64,000 nucleotides of DNA from Fistularia commersonii (lineage: Eukaryota > Chordata > Actinopteri > Syngnathiformes > Fistulariidae): the NCBI GenBank assembly GCA_037954325.1, contig JBBMNZ010000021.1, forward strand, positions 9,888,616-9,952,615, read 5' to 3'. The translations under genes were made by a program, and so were the position numbers. How positions within the stretch are numbered: the stretch's first letter is position 1; the number at the start of each line of letters is the position of its first letter. Shown piece after piece: positions 36,601 through 49,742 of this stretch. Under the pieces are notes generated by a model that made no database searches, was not told the DNA's origin, and saw only the letters and a program-made list of their open reading frames with translations.

Positions 36601-39600
36601 CTAAGAAAAAAGGGACAAGGTATAAAAATGTAGAGAAAAAACAGGCCAAAGAAAATGGCCGATAACACCCAAAATGTGGTTTCATTTTAAGCCAAAAAAT
36701 AAAAAGGGAGATTTTTATCATGCGCCACAGAGGGCATCCAGTCTGCAGGTCCAACAAACCATAATGTTGCCATTTACTCCAAATGTTGTTTCACGTAAAG
36801 CCTGTAAATATTCTCAATGTGGCTGCATGCAATAATTACCCTAAAGTATTCATTTCTTTCATTGAAATCTTAGTTTAAAACAAAGATCCTTTACTGCAAT
36901 GCATGAAGTACCACACAAGGAAACATATCAGTCAATACAGAAAATATATATATAGAGAGAGCAAGTTTTATCATGAATAAAAACCAAAGGTTTCCTTCAA
37001 ACTTCTACCAGACAATTAAATATTTTAAGAAATATTAACAGTGCCTGTTTAACGATGAGCTTAAGCAACCCAACATAAGTGATGCTGCTGTTACAATAAT
37101 TATTATGCAACAGTTCAATGTTGTTCTAAAGGTGTTATTAGTTTAACTCTACCATTTATGACACAACTCTGTTCTAATAGCCGGTGAAGGAGAAACACAG
37201 AGAAGAGCAGGCGGAAGATGGGAGTTGTTTTCTGACGAATTTCCCCCATCACCGTTGCAGTTTCCTGTTGATGTGGTCATCCTGTCTCTGTCTGCACTGG
37301 ATGTGGCCTCACAGAAACTTCCTGCTTCACACGTCAGCCACAATATAAAGACGTGTTCCTGTGTGAGGCTCAGTGACACTCAAGTGACCTGCAGTGACTG
37401 TGGTTCAGTTTTAACACATGGGTAGAGCTTGTGGAGAGAGCTAACAGTGAGATGACATATTGGATACAATGCATCTGTGTGGCTGCAACACAAAGGATTT
37501 CTATCTTGGTGCTATGATTGAGATTTAAGCCATTCTTATTTCACTGACAAATTATAGAAGCGGAAAACAGTTTTAGCAAACATTTTTGCCCAGTACTGAT
37601 AAACTGATTAGTAAACAACAGTCCAGTCTTCTTTTCAGATGATCAGCATGAGCTGATACCTGCACTTCGGAAAAAGAGAAAATGTCTGCACTTTCAGCTG
37701 GCATTTTTAAATTATTTAAACTTACAAGTGTTTGCTCTCAAGAGCAAGAAAATTCAATCTGCCAATATGTGCTCTTTAGTGCTCCGCGGCACCACTCATT
37801 CAAACCCTGCTTTAACAAGATAAGAACATTGATGATTGCCTGACGTTTTTGTTATTTTTACAAACCATTGGGACTCAGGTACCAATCACCACCCTAAGTG
37901 AAGAGGTGACAATAACGGACGCCGACAAGTACCTTAGGGTCCACATTAACAATAAATTGGACTGGTCACACTACACGAATGCACTCTAAAGGAAGGGTCA
38001 GAGCAGGATGTTCTTCCTGAGATGACTGAGGTCGTTTGGTGTCTATAGCAGGCTCCTCAAGACCTTCTACCAGTCTATAGTAGCCGGAGCACTCTTCTTC
38101 GGTAAAGTGTGCTGGTTGGGCGGTGCCAGGACTAGTGAGGTTAATAGGCTCAACAAGATAGTGAGGAAAGCCCACTTGGTGGTGGGAATGAACCTGGACC
38201 ACCTTCATTCGGTCACAGCGGGGAGGGTGAAGGACAAACTGGGCGCTATCCTGGACAATCCTTCCCACCCCCTGCATGACGAGTTGTGGCTGATGGGCAA
38301 CTCCTTCAGCCAATGGTTCATCCCACCCCAATGCAGAACTGAACGCTTCAGACGCTCCTTTGTGCCAACAGTCCCCAGACTGCAGAACAGCAGTCTGGAC
38401 GGCACTATCACCAACCTGAGATGTATCTGTGCTGCTTCCACAGTCTCATTACCTCATCCATTCACATGTCATGCCCTAACTATGCTCTCTTTCTTATCCC
38501 TGTTGGTTTTAGCCCACGTGCATCCTGCCCATTTTTGTTTATTTATTTTATTCTTTTTTCTATTGCCACTTCATTTTTATTGTAATTTAGTTCTGGTCGT
38601 GTATTTTTCACCCTTACTGTTCCTTCAGGTTGCCATTATTATCCCTGTTGTTGTTGCTGCTGTCTATTCCTGGATATCTTGCTATCTACTGTCTCTTGGT
38701 TTATATTTATATTTGTATTCATATTTATTTTACTTTTTTATTTTTTTTACACTATAACTGTTACGCTGCTGTGGCAAAGGAATTTCCCCTATGGGGATCA
38801 ATAAAGTTTATCTTATCTTATTATTACAAATAAGCTGTTAAATAGGCTGTAAAAGTAACACTGATCCTAACCATGCCATTCAAGAAAAGCCTTGAAGGAT
38901 CAGGGCATTCAATGACTAAGTGCATGGTGCAGAGAAAAACAAGGGTAATTAAACAAAACTTCCCAAAAATCTTGACACAGTCAGCATGTTGACAGCCTGA
39001 CACTACCATCAATGCCTGGTTGAGACACAATTTAAACAGAAAATCTTGTTACTGTGCTGTCTTGGTCTGGTCACTATATATATATGCTATATATATGCTC
39101 TGACTTCAAATTTTCAGATGCATAGTTCCTACAGCACTACACTGCTACACCACCAACACAAGTGCCATTTTTCACAGTTGTTAGCAAGCTGTTCGTCTTC
39201 AGTTTGTTTTCTGGAATGACAGCAGTGAGCTTGAGCTTCTTCTTCTTTCAGCTTTTATCTTCAGGGGTCACCACAGCGAATCAACTTTCCCTATCTAACC
39301 CTATTCTCTCTATTCTCTCTCACACCAACTACCTTCATATCCTTTCTCACTACGTGCATAAATCTTCTCTATGGTCTTCCTCGAGACCTCTTGCCTGGCA
39401 ACTCCAATCCAGCATCCATCTACCAATATACTCACTATCCCTCCTCTGTACCATCTCAGACTGGCTTCTCCAACCTTCTCTCCAAAACATCTAACATGTG
39501 CTGTTCCTCTGATAGACTCAGTCCTGATCTTATCCATCCTGGTCACTCCCAAAGAGAACTTTAACATCTTAATCTCTGTGCTGTGTACAGTGGTGTGCTT

Positions 39601-41209
39601 GAGCATATTGGTCAGTTCTATGCCAATTCCTGCACTTGTGCAGCGACCTAGTCCCACATTTTCTCCTATGGTGTTAATGCATAGGGAAAGGTCTTAGAAA
39701 CATTCAAGACATTCATTCAAACAACAAAAGAGACCCCTCCCATACACTGAACACTCCCTGCTCCTCACACCCTCCCAAGGTTGGCTTGAAACAAACAAAA
39801 AAAAAGTTAAAGTTAAACTTGAATAAAACTAGAATTAATACTATGGATATTAAGATAAGATAAACTTAATTGATCCCATAGGGAAAATTCCTATGTCACA
39901 GCAGCGTAACAGATATGCCAAAAAACTGTATATGACTATATGTAATATATGAATAAAATATAAAACATGGATGACATCCCCAATCAACACTTGAAATAAA
40001 ACGTAGCATGAAATCAGTCGCTTGAGTGCTTCCATCAGATATTATCGCATCAGTATAAAAGCAAAATTTTTTTTAAACTATCCTGTTAAGACACAGGGTC
40101 TCATGGATTGTCTCACTTGTCTGAATTTTGATGAAACTGCTTGCTCAAAGTGGGTCAAAAGTGAAGGGGACGGTCGCCAAATCTCAAACCAGCTGAATGT
40201 TAAACAGCTCAACAAAAGACAGACGTTAAGAATGAGAGCACAACATATAAGGCATTAGCTTGGGTTTGTATAGAGCTTACATTGCATGTCAGGAGGCGGG
40301 TGCACACCTTCTTCCTGTCAGGGTCGAGAACACCGCAGTGTTTGTCCAAGTCACACTCTCTTTCTGTGGGTACAAAGCATCCGAGGGTCAACACACAGTC
40401 AACCTAAATTAAAAACATGTCTGCGCTGCTGAGCCTCCCAGTTGCAATAATCAATGAAATGTCTGATTGAAGACATACATTTAGAAGATGGAATTCCAGC
40501 AGTGTAGGTGTTTTCGGAATTCAACCCTCATCTGAGTTGAGCCAGAAAGATGTTCTTCTATTTTAAATAAATCAATCTTCATTAAAAACACACATATGGC
40601 CGCACACACACACACACATAACTGTTTAAGATCCATTCCTTTTCCTTTTATAATTTGACCCAGGAGATAAATGAGCGCAGCAATGGCTAATCCATGTTGA
40701 AGGAGGTAGCGCTTCACCAAAACAACAAAAAAAGGAAGCAAATGTTACTTCCTTCAGATGAAAGACAAAAACTCAAATTTCAGGCATTTATTCTGCACAG
40801 ATTGCAGAAGGAAAAAAAGGTTCATGCTTTCTTCAGAAAAAAAAGCCTTGATCAGATAATCTAATATGATCAGTTTTCTACAACTTGTCAATTGCTACAC
40901 CAGCCAAATAAACAGATCAAAAGCCAGTTCTCTCCTATAATTCTACTTTTAATATTTAGTTATTGAACTAAGTGACTGAGTTGGGGTGTTTGGTATCCCA
41001 ATATGTAGGTTATCCACTGCAGAAATGTGCGGCCATAAATCTTGTGCAGACAACAGGAGCACAGCCACATTAAGCAGGTCATATTTATTTGCCTGTTTTC
41101 CTCTCCACGTTTCTACTCTTCTAAAATGTTTTCTCCACTGAAAAAGTCTCAAGCTTCAGTTGACGTTGGAGATTGAAAGGGGTAAATAAGGACAAGCTGC
41201 CCAGTGTCC

Positions 41210-41256
<47 letters not shown>

Positions 41257-44200
41257 GGAAGGTCAGTGTTTTTGCTTTTCTCATTTTAAAGGGATATATT
41301 TTAACTGCTGTCAATCACGTCATACTTCTTTCCATTTTTAAGGATCAGTGGTGAATGAAACTAACTGTATTTTGAAATATTAGTAAGTATATGCAGGTCA
41401 TTTTGGAGTACAAGTGTTGGTTGGCTCACACAGGTTGTTGAAAAATCTGACCGCTTTTTGTGCCACTGAGATCAACATCTCTCTAATTTCATAAAAAAAA
41501 TTTTTTTTTAGCTTTGTCCCATCTGAACTACAACCTCTCAAAGTCCCCAGTATTGAAAAATACATTATGATCCGGACTGCATGATATAATTAAATACTAT
41601 ATACGGTTTCCCAATCATTCTTAGAGATCCCTTTCCAGGAATTTCACAGGACATTACCAGCAACAATCCAGCTGAAATGACAGATTGATATGTTTCTCTG
41701 TGGAAATCACAAGAGCAGATCTATTTATGACGGACTGCAGTTTTGGATTCTTTTTTTCTCCAAATCAAGTATTTACTGAATACACAAATGACTGAAAAAG
41801 TTGGTTAAAAAATACTTCAGCCTTAATGGTAAATAAATAACACTCTGAAAAAAAGTTGAATCATGCAAACTGCTTTATACAAATTTCCCAACGGCGGATT
41901 AATAAAGGATGAATAATAATAATTAATGTTATTATAAATAATAACAATAATTGTTATTATTTGGGATGGATGGGAACCTCGCCTGATATACAATTAAAAA
42001 ATAAATCTATTCTGTGCTGATTTCCGAGTGAGCAGTCAAAACAATTACAAAAAGGATCACCAACAAGACAGAATTATAAGAGTTTACTCCTGCCCTACTT
42101 GTGCACTTACTGGAGGCCACCTTATTGTAAGGTCTAGGTATTCGGTGGCTTGGTACCACTGAGCTCAGAGATGAGTCCTTCCTTTGGGTGGGGGGCCTGT
42201 CGTTGGGAGAGGGCCTACCAGGGGGAGTTCCCCCGTGTGGCCAGGGAGGATCTCTAAGTGATGGAGGTGGGGAGCTCATTGGAGGCTCCAGAGGTGGCGG
42301 CTGCTTGAATACTGATGACTCTGTATGGCTGCTGTGGGAGGACTTTTCCAGCGGGGAATGTCTGGTGATGACAGAAGACAGGACGACATTTACTTCTTGA
42401 AATCGACATTTTTCATATATTGACATAGTTGGGGGCATGCCTGGCAGGAGAACATCAAAATTTAAATTAATCCTAAGCAAGACTGAAATTGACAATCATA
42501 CACAGATCCAGGTATCAATGTGTTAAGCATTAGCAGGAGACGAACGAACTACTTGCGTGTTCTCCTCTCAGTCCGATTTCAGTCTAAGCAATGTTGAGTT
42601 CATGTTAAACACATGAAACACATGGGTCTGGATTATTGTGGCAATCAGTTCCAGCAGTCTGTTTAACATATGTATTTAATCAAACTATGTCTCAACTATA
42701 AAGAAAAATCTGGTAAATCTAATATGCAAATTGAGGAATCTTTGAGTTCTCATGAGTGATTGGCCAGCACTACATGACTGACTCAATGAACTGTTGGGCA
42801 AGCTGAAAAAGATTATTGACAAGTATATGTTGTCCCAGGAAGAAGTAGGAGAGAGGGAGATTGGGCATTGAATGTTGGGAAATCCTAACCCCACACATTG
42901 ACCAGATTTAATTTTAAGGGAATACATGGCAAGAGTTAAGAACCCAGGTAACATTATTCCTCACTGTGACACAAAAGAAATCTAAATCAGAGTGCATCCT
43001 TACCTTTCGGATATTAGAAAAATGTATTAGAAAACCTGATTTCTGACCAAGCTCATTACCCCTTCTTTGGAGCAGACGAATGTAAGCGAATGTAAATGTA
43101 AACAATTTATGAAGTCTCAGACAGCTAATGGCTGCTAAAGTTGCAACTCTGGAAAGAATGAAATGAGAAAATGGAAGGGGCGTTTTCCAGCTGGAGACTT
43201 GGTTGGGTGACATACAAAACAATATATGAATGTGATTCACTCACCACTTGGAAGAAAAAAAAAATCCACTTGGATTATTCAGTCTCTAATTTGATGTTTT
43301 GTTACAACTCCTGAGCGATGCAAGGTGGTGGCCAGTAGATGATATGGATCATTGATAAACTATGAATCTGAGCCAAGTGTGTCTGTGTATGTCCTCTGAA
43401 TAATTGTTCATCCACTTTCCCTCACACCTGGCGCTTTGCAAAGATGGCTGGCTTCCAGGGTTGACCCACCATCATCTGGAGTCAGGGGTTGATTTAGACA
43501 GAAATCCAACAATGTGTTGCTCTGTGAGCCCTGCTAATTGGAAACGGCTTATCACAGGACTACAGCTGCTGTGCACAGCCGACTGATGCGTGAGCACTCC
43601 TGAGCATTTTGTTTCAGATGGCGTTAGTGCGGGGCTGTTGCGTCTACTTTTTATCCCCGACCAACCATGACATTAATATTACAAACATGTAGAACAAGAC
43701 ATTTCTGCTGTGCTGTTACAGCGACATAACCTTAAACAATGTCTCGTATCTAGCACTGAGATTTACATGTTTGTATATAATAGACATTAATCGATTACAC
43801 ATATGTACTGTATAATCAAGAAATGTCACTTTCTGATCAGTCCTCTTGGGTGTATTATTTTTATCACCACAAAAATAAGTTAGTGGTACAAAATTATTAA
43901 AAAACAAACAAACAAACAAAAACTCAGAAATATCAATGATTCACTTCAGCTGTATTCTGAAAATATTTAAATGCCATATTAAGCAAATTATTAAAATAAG
44001 TAGATTAAAATCAACAATACGTAACGTTTCAATCAGTTAAGAACATAAATTATAGCTCAGGGACAGCAGCTATAGGGTTTTAGCTCCACTGATATTTAAA
44101 TGTGACACTTCAGGGATTTGAAGGAATCCTAACGGTGGCTGCTTGCATTGTTCTGTTGAATAATAATTTATTAGTTGATAAAAATGACAATTATTATTGT

Positions 44201-47200
44201 CATCTATAACTTACAGGTGCTGAAGCATCATGCTCAGGGCCCACGGGGAGGTCATGAGTGATGACCCATGACCACAAGTCATCTCGATCTCTGGCAAACA
44301 CCACTACTGTCATTGAAGACACCGTTCACAATGTGTTCGGTTTCATCGGTTCAAGTAGTCGGTTTTCTATCTTAATTAAACGGCTCAACTATCACATGCC
44401 TGTTACTCCTGCGGCAGAAACATCCCAAGTGTAGTTCCTTTTGGACTTTCTCTGTCGGTGTATGGTCGATGTTCAGTGGAAGGGTCATTTTTTTTCTTAA
44501 TTTAATGTCCTTATTTTCGAATTGAACTTCACCATGGCATATTTACAGATGCTGAGATGGTTGCGAGTACAAGGAGGAGATACTTTTAACTTTAAAAAGT
44601 TTGCAGGTAGCCTTTGTTTTTCTGATTTCACATATGGAGACATCAAGACTTTAGTGACAGATGCTGGCAACTGGACGTCAGGGATCTACTCATCGTTTTT
44701 ACTTTGCTTGATGAACGGCAGTGAAGGGAAATGTCTGTGTCGCCAGGGGGGCTGGATGACCAATCTGTAGCCTACATGTGGATAGGCAGGATGAGATATG
44801 ATCTGCACTAAATTTAAGAGTATTTTGAGTTTACCCCTGGCTTGTTGTCAGATCAGAAAAAGTCCTTACCTATGCAGGGAAAACTTAATAACTTAAGAGT
44901 GTTACGTACTTTGAGCATATAGCTTATTTGTTGTAATTGATGTGATTGTGGCCTGAGGCGAAAAATTTAATATGCATTGTCAACACTTATCAGCTTAGGG
45001 TCACTTGGGGCAGAACTAGGCTCACTTCACACAGGAGAGCCATCAGACAAAGTAAAGCTTCAGTGAACAAATGTTTTTTTTGTGTTGGATTGGGTTCTAC
45101 TTGGCATCACTGAAATCACATCATACTGACATACTTTGAAATAAAAGATGATCTACTGGAGGACAGAAGCTGCTTGGCTAGTACTCCACAGTCTACATTT
45201 TTATCCCAATTTTGCTCTGGAATGAAGCTGAAACATCGCAACGTCTTAGCACAGAAGTCTATTGACAGCATGAAAGTAATGCGAAGAAATCTAGATTGTG
45301 TCTGGACAGCTAGTAAGAGAAACACTCGATCGGACTTGTGGCGGAGTTTTGTAACACAAGGTTGCAGTTTGAAAAGGTCACAATTGTAATCAGTCATGTT
45401 CATTAAATTGTGGTACATTAAAATCTAATACAAGGATAAATACTGAACTAATCAAGCTGTCCTAATAAGCACCGCCTTCAAAAAATGCTTTTTAATTAAA
45501 AGGCACCAGATATTTGCCTTGGGAAATTTTGTTTGCCATAATCTAAAGGTGTCCAGGGAAATCATAGCTCAACATTTCACACAAACCCCAAGTTCATCCT
45601 GCCAATTTCTTACCGTACTCCATCCTTTGAATTCTTGGAGTGTCTGTACTGTGGCGGGGTGGAAGGGGAAGGTGGGGCTGCCCGTAGTGACCCAACACCC
45701 TGGCCTCGACCTTCCCATGATGAAGCAGAAGCAGCGTTGGTCCCATGTGATGGAGAGTGGCCGTGGTGGGGCCTTTGTTGGGGTTGGGGAGCTGGAGTTG
45801 GGGAGCGCAGTCGGGCATAAAGCTTGGCCAGAGGGCCATGTCGCCGCTCGCAGTGCTTCTCAAACGCTTGCGGTTTCACCACCTGGCCACAGTGGCTGCA
45901 CACCACCAGGTAGAAGTCATCGTGGCCAGGGTAGAGGCCAAAGATTGACATGTCTGAAAAGAGACAACTCTTCAGAGCGAATACACAAGATTTTTGCAAA
46001 AGAATGCAAATGGATTGCAATGTAGATAAACAAGAAACCAATTTTCAAATATTGTATGTTGTACATTTTTTAATATAAATTACATGTCTTTCTTAGCTAT
46101 AAAAAGGCTTCTTGGAATTTTTCTTGCATGCCCCATTTAGCCAGATTCATCCACAATGCATTTGTTGGAAAGTGCGCACATATAGCATTATGGTGGAATT
46201 AAAGATCACTAGTTAGGCATAGATGACACTAATTAATGAATCGGGGAGGGCAACAGCTAATACAGAGTAAACGTTAAAATTTTGGTCCCAAATTCACTGC
46301 AGCAGAAACTCCAACACAAGGCTTGTATCAAATGAATATCTGTTTAACTATCTGTAGTTGTGTTTTTCACAAAACTTGCCAGTGTTTTTGACAGAGAGTT
46401 TGTCTTCAAACACCCACATCCTACTCAGTCTTTGGTTATCACGACTTTAGAAAATACAAAAAGAAAACTTCGAAACTGAAGTTTTGTTGTCTCTGTAAAC
46501 TGCTGCAGCTGCTAAGCTGATTATGAGCGCTTACACGGCTACACTACTGATGTTTTTTCAACTGCAACGGATCAACTGTCAAGATACAGAATATCAAAGG
46601 AGGATATAAAAATCATAGCAGATTTAAAAAAAGCAGCAGACAGCTAATGGTCACTGTACAAAATACAAGCAATGAGTTAATTCTGCAACGCAAATCACAA
46701 ACTATTTCATAGTAAAAGTTCAAATCTGAGACTGTTGGCATTTAAATAAGTTTCAACTTCCCTCAAACAAAACAATTCTTTCATTAGCACGAAAATAATG
46801 AGTGAGTCAGTTGTACAAAAGTCTTTCAATCACAAGCTAAAAGAACAGGGGTGTTGATTCTTTGACCTTGTGCGAAAATTATTTAAAAAGCTGAATTCCA
46901 TAATTGTGTGATTGCTGTTGGTAATTTTTAGATAAGGCTGCATGAAGAAAGATGGAGAATTCTGACAGACAGCAAAACTAGAGGGAATAATGTTTTCATG
47001 ATTTTTTTTCTTCACAATTTAACTTTCTAGAGTATGATGTAAAAAAAAAAGATCAGCACCCTTTTTTAAATTGTATTTTGCCAGATAGCGTCCACTTCAT
47101 GTCATTTTAATGGTGACATGACAAAAGACAGTGATTTTGATGATATTTCAAACATTTGCAGCCCTACTTTGAGACAGCAAAACTACTCTATTGCATGGTG

Positions 47201-49742
47201 ATGCTGACAGTTTCTGCAGCAGCCGCAGTGAACAGGGACTTGCTAGCAGAAAATTATTGTTTCAGCCGTGATTCTAAATGCATTCTGCAATTCATTTTGA
47301 TGATATTGCAAAAACTGTTAAGGGACTATTTAGACTGTTCTTCTGATGGACAAGGCAGTTTGGTGAAATTATTTTAAAAAGTGTGTGTGATGAGTTTGCA
47401 TAAAACGTATAGAGAAAAAATAGATAAAAATTTGAAGGTTTCCTGAAAAATTATTTAACGTAGGGATGATGGCACAGTCATATTTAATTCAGGTAAATTA
47501 CAAAGTTAAAAAATGACAATGATGTAAATCATTGACATATATTTGCAACACTATTGTAACAAATGATCATTCCTTATCAAACCATATCAAGTCATTGCTG
47601 TCAAAAAAATAATCCTATCTCACAGGACTTTCATGCAATTTATGTCTTTACTGATGCCTTGTATCAATCTTTCAAGGGATTGTTGGGGATGCCACTACCT
47701 AACATGGTTAAAGCTATACCTAACCAAACTTGACGACACTGGTTGTCCTATAGAATTCTTGGGCAGTATTATAGTTACAAAATATGCTGAGAGCATGATT
47801 TTAGATATTAAGGAGAATAATGATCTGGTGCACGTCACCATCGAATGAATCCTATGTGCCAATGTGGCAAGGGCATGTGTGAGGTTTAAAACTACATTTA
47901 GCTACTGAATTTTAATGACAAATAAAATATGTTGACAAAGGCCAGAGACCATGCATAATATAGAACTGACAGCAGTGATAGATTTAGAATTTGGCTGAAA
48001 GTTTTGAGGACGCAAGATGATGAATTGTAAAATGCAAAAGTAGTAACATTTTAAGGGGATAAACAGGAAAAGACTTTAGTTGAGGAGATAGAATTTAAAA
48101 TCCATGAGTTTTGCATGGGCTACATGGGCTACAAAACTCATTGGCAGTTTGGGGCAAATCATGGTTGGGTTACAATTTGACTTCATAATGTTAACCAAAT
48201 AGCATTGCTTGAAGGCTTTGTGTTTGGAGACCGGTCAGTAGTTGCCACAAACAACGGTAGATTCTAGGGCATGTCTAAGGCTGCCACTGAAGGTGGGCGG
48301 CAGCTGCCAGCACAAGGATGCGAGTAAGCCCCTTCCTCACACCAGTGCCCAGCTTTAATACTCGCCCTGGCCTCTGTGTGCCAGTAGCCTCATTTACTCA
48401 TTGTCTTGGAGGCCCAACAGAAGCAAAGGACCGCTTTGCTGAAGCGTCGGAGGTCAATGTATTGCACGGACCTTAGTCGGTGAATGTTTTCCATGCTTTA
48501 AGGGTTCCCCCAAAAAATCTTGACTTTTGGATAATATCGCTTTTAGTTAAAGACTTACCCTCTTTGCTGAGTGACATGGCCTCTGCAGCCTTTTTGCCAT
48601 TCTTACTGCAGTCATCCACATCAGGGCCTAAAGCAGCACAGTACATGATTGTTCAGGAAGAGGATGTGAGGTCACATGAAGTTGTATATCAAGTTCACCT
48701 TGAGGAAGATAAAAACGCCAGAATTGCACATAGACAGGCCAATGAGCTATGTTACATAAATGACTCATTTGCAGGTCAACTACTGATCTGCCATGTTATA
48801 AAAGCCCTATAATCCTGACCAAGAATCAATTGAGACGTAGTTAGTGACCAACAAAAAGTTAGTAATGCTGTCATGGGGGGGGTGTAAGGACTTTATTTTA
48901 TAGTTGCAGACAGAGTAGCACTTGGAGGGATGCCAGACAATGAGTGAGCGCACATACTCAAAGCTGGCAAGGGCAACAACACTTTAGAAGCCGAGACCAC
49001 ACATGAGGTTTCCTCTCGCATGCAGAGGCGCTAACGTGGGTTCAGCAGAGGCGGTGACGGGGACCGTCAAGGTGGAAAAGAACACAGAGTAACGCTTGCT
49101 AATATCAAAGGCTGGGCCAGCATTTACATGGTGGCAGCAGCATCAGACTCCTCCTCCGTCACCGGTGTCTACCCTGAATCCTCCTGTTAGCATTAGCATG
49201 CTAATGCTAGAAGCCCCGTCGTCAACGGCTAGTCTGGCTTGCTCGTTAGCTACGTAGCCTAGCTTTCCACGGCAAGAAGTTGCTCGCCCAACCATCCACA
49301 CTAGCCTCCTCCTTCAGCTATGATGCCAACGCTACCCGGCTCGTTTCATTAAAATTAACCGCATCCGTGTAAATCCGTCTCCCTGACTTATATCGTGTCC
49401 ACAGTCATAAAATGTGTATTAGAATGGCCGTATTTTAGTGACTACCGCTTATTTTATCTACATGACAACGTATGCAGATAGACACGGGGGAGAGCAACAT
49501 GTTATCCACCCAGCGCTAGGACCCGGCAGGGTCTTTGTTTGGGTAACATGTTTAGCTCTGTCCTCCGTTTCCACGAAAATAAACCCAGGTGAATCGCTTA
49601 AATTGCTTCATAGCCGCCAGTGTTTGCGTCAGTACGCTTCCTTACCATCCGCCGTTGTCACACCGGCCCTCTCGGCCCAGGCAGTCCAGCTTTGACCCAC
49701 GAAATCATCGAGGCTAGGCACCCGCCGATCCAGAGCAGCCAT
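29888..49742 (-). CDS. atxn7l2: Ataxin-7-like protein 2
   Basis: A paralogue of ataxin-7, which anchors the histone H2B deubiquitinase module to the SAGA coactivator in the nucleus. Exons on the minus strand: 49742-49646, 48627-48559, 45953-45614, 42361-42111, 40363-40281, 36171-35954, 34541-34361, 32870-32749, 31587-30642, 29905-29888. All junctions keep frame: 2325 bases, 774 residues plus TGA, against about 722 in human. The start MAALDRRVPSLDDFVGQSW matches human. A C2H2-type finger has Cys74, Cys77, His89 and His94 (VVCSHCGQVVKPQAF, KHCERRHG). The SCA7 domain lies at about 253-315 (KRECDLDKHCGVL, CTRLLTCN, HQRRKVLGRSKNFD). Exon 8 gives FDRRLHHLRSALSSMLEQH. Exon 9 is a long low-complexity Ser/Pro-rich region with AT-hook-like GRPKNPVGRPSKQ. 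The 18-base last exon (PKLHH, stop) rests on phase and a good acceptor only. The exon 4 acceptor was chosen by phase. Confidence 0.93.
31588..32748. other. atxn7l2: Intron 8 of atxn7l2
   Basis: AT-rich; I see no coding exon or named repeat. Confidence 0.6.
32871..34360. other. atxn7l2: Intron 7 of atxn7l2, with a (TG)n tract
   Basis: It holds an A-run near 32979 and a (TG)n microsatellite at 33595-33627. No other feature can be supported. Confidence 0.6.
33595..33627. repeat. (TG)n microsatellite
   Basis: About 16 uninterrupted TG units in an atxn7l2 intron. Confidence 0.95.
34542..35953. other. atxn7l2: Intron 6 of atxn7l2
   Basis: AT-rich; I see no coding exon or named repeat. Confidence 0.6.
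37855..38825 (+). mobile_element. L2/CR1-like LINE 3' portion (end of ORF2 plus 3' UTR)
   Basis: The + strand encodes the end of a reverse-transcriptase ORF: KYLRVHINNKLDWS, a stop, then SRMFFLR, LRSFGVYSRLLKTFYQSIV, FGKVCWLGG, LNKIVRKAHLVVG and the terminal HPLHDEL and RRSFVPTVPRLQNSS. At least two in-frame stops (after TNAL and after MFFLR) show that it is dead. The 3' end reads ATGGGGATCAATAAAGTTTA and closes with a TTATCTTATCT tail, as in fish L2-type elements. It lies antisense to atxn7l2. Confidence 0.85.
39228..39700 (-). mobile_element. RTE-like LINE 3' fragment in an atxn7l2 intron
   Basis: The minus strand encodes TEIKMLKFSLGVTRMDKIR, ESIRGTAHVRCFGEKVGEA and LRWYRGG. This is the C-terminal part of the same ORF2 family as the copy at 60240-60612. 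The expected 3' phrase for this family (TCACCACAGCGAATCAAC) lies at about 39266-39285. It is truncated at both ends relative to a full element. Confidence 0.8.
39846..40015 (-). mobile_element. L2-like LINE 3' end
   Basis: AAGATAAGATAAACTTAATTG then ATCCCATAGGG and CACAGCAGCGTAACAG is the reverse-strand tail of the family at 37855-38825. Only the last 150 or so bases remain. Confidence 0.75.
40364..42110. other. atxn7l2: Intron 4 of atxn7l2
   Basis: It holds a (TG)n tract at 41212-41253. No other feature can be supported. Confidence 0.6.
41212..41253. repeat. (TG)n microsatellite
   Basis: About 21 uninterrupted TG units. Confidence 0.95.
42362..45613. other. atxn7l2: Intron 3 of atxn7l2
   Basis: No repeat family is recognised. 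The minus-strand frame of exon 4 stays open upstream to 42495, and a second possible acceptor lies at 42441/42442, but it does not fit the phase of exon 3. Confidence 0.6.
45954..48558. other. atxn7l2: Intron 2 of atxn7l2
   Basis: AT-rich; I see no coding exon or named repeat. Confidence 0.6.
48628..49645. other. atxn7l2: Intron 1 of atxn7l2
   Basis: Its end near exon 1 (about 49000-49640) is GC- and CpG-richer than the neighbouring introns and may belong to the promoter region. A perfect 22-base palindrome lies at 49188-49209. Confidence 0.55.

Larger units (their letters stand above)
36172..40280. other. atxn7l2: Intron 5 of atxn7l2, rich in LINE fragments
   Basis: Bases 36172-37850 are unassigned. 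From 37855 to about 40015 three LINE pieces lie in both orientations, listed separately. Confidence 0.7.

Noticed and set aside
44212..44300. A possible extra atxn7l2 exon on the minus strand before a GTAAGT-like donor.
   Set aside because: With its best acceptor, its length and phase do not fit between exons 3 and 4, and the translation has no similarity to ataxin-7 proteins.
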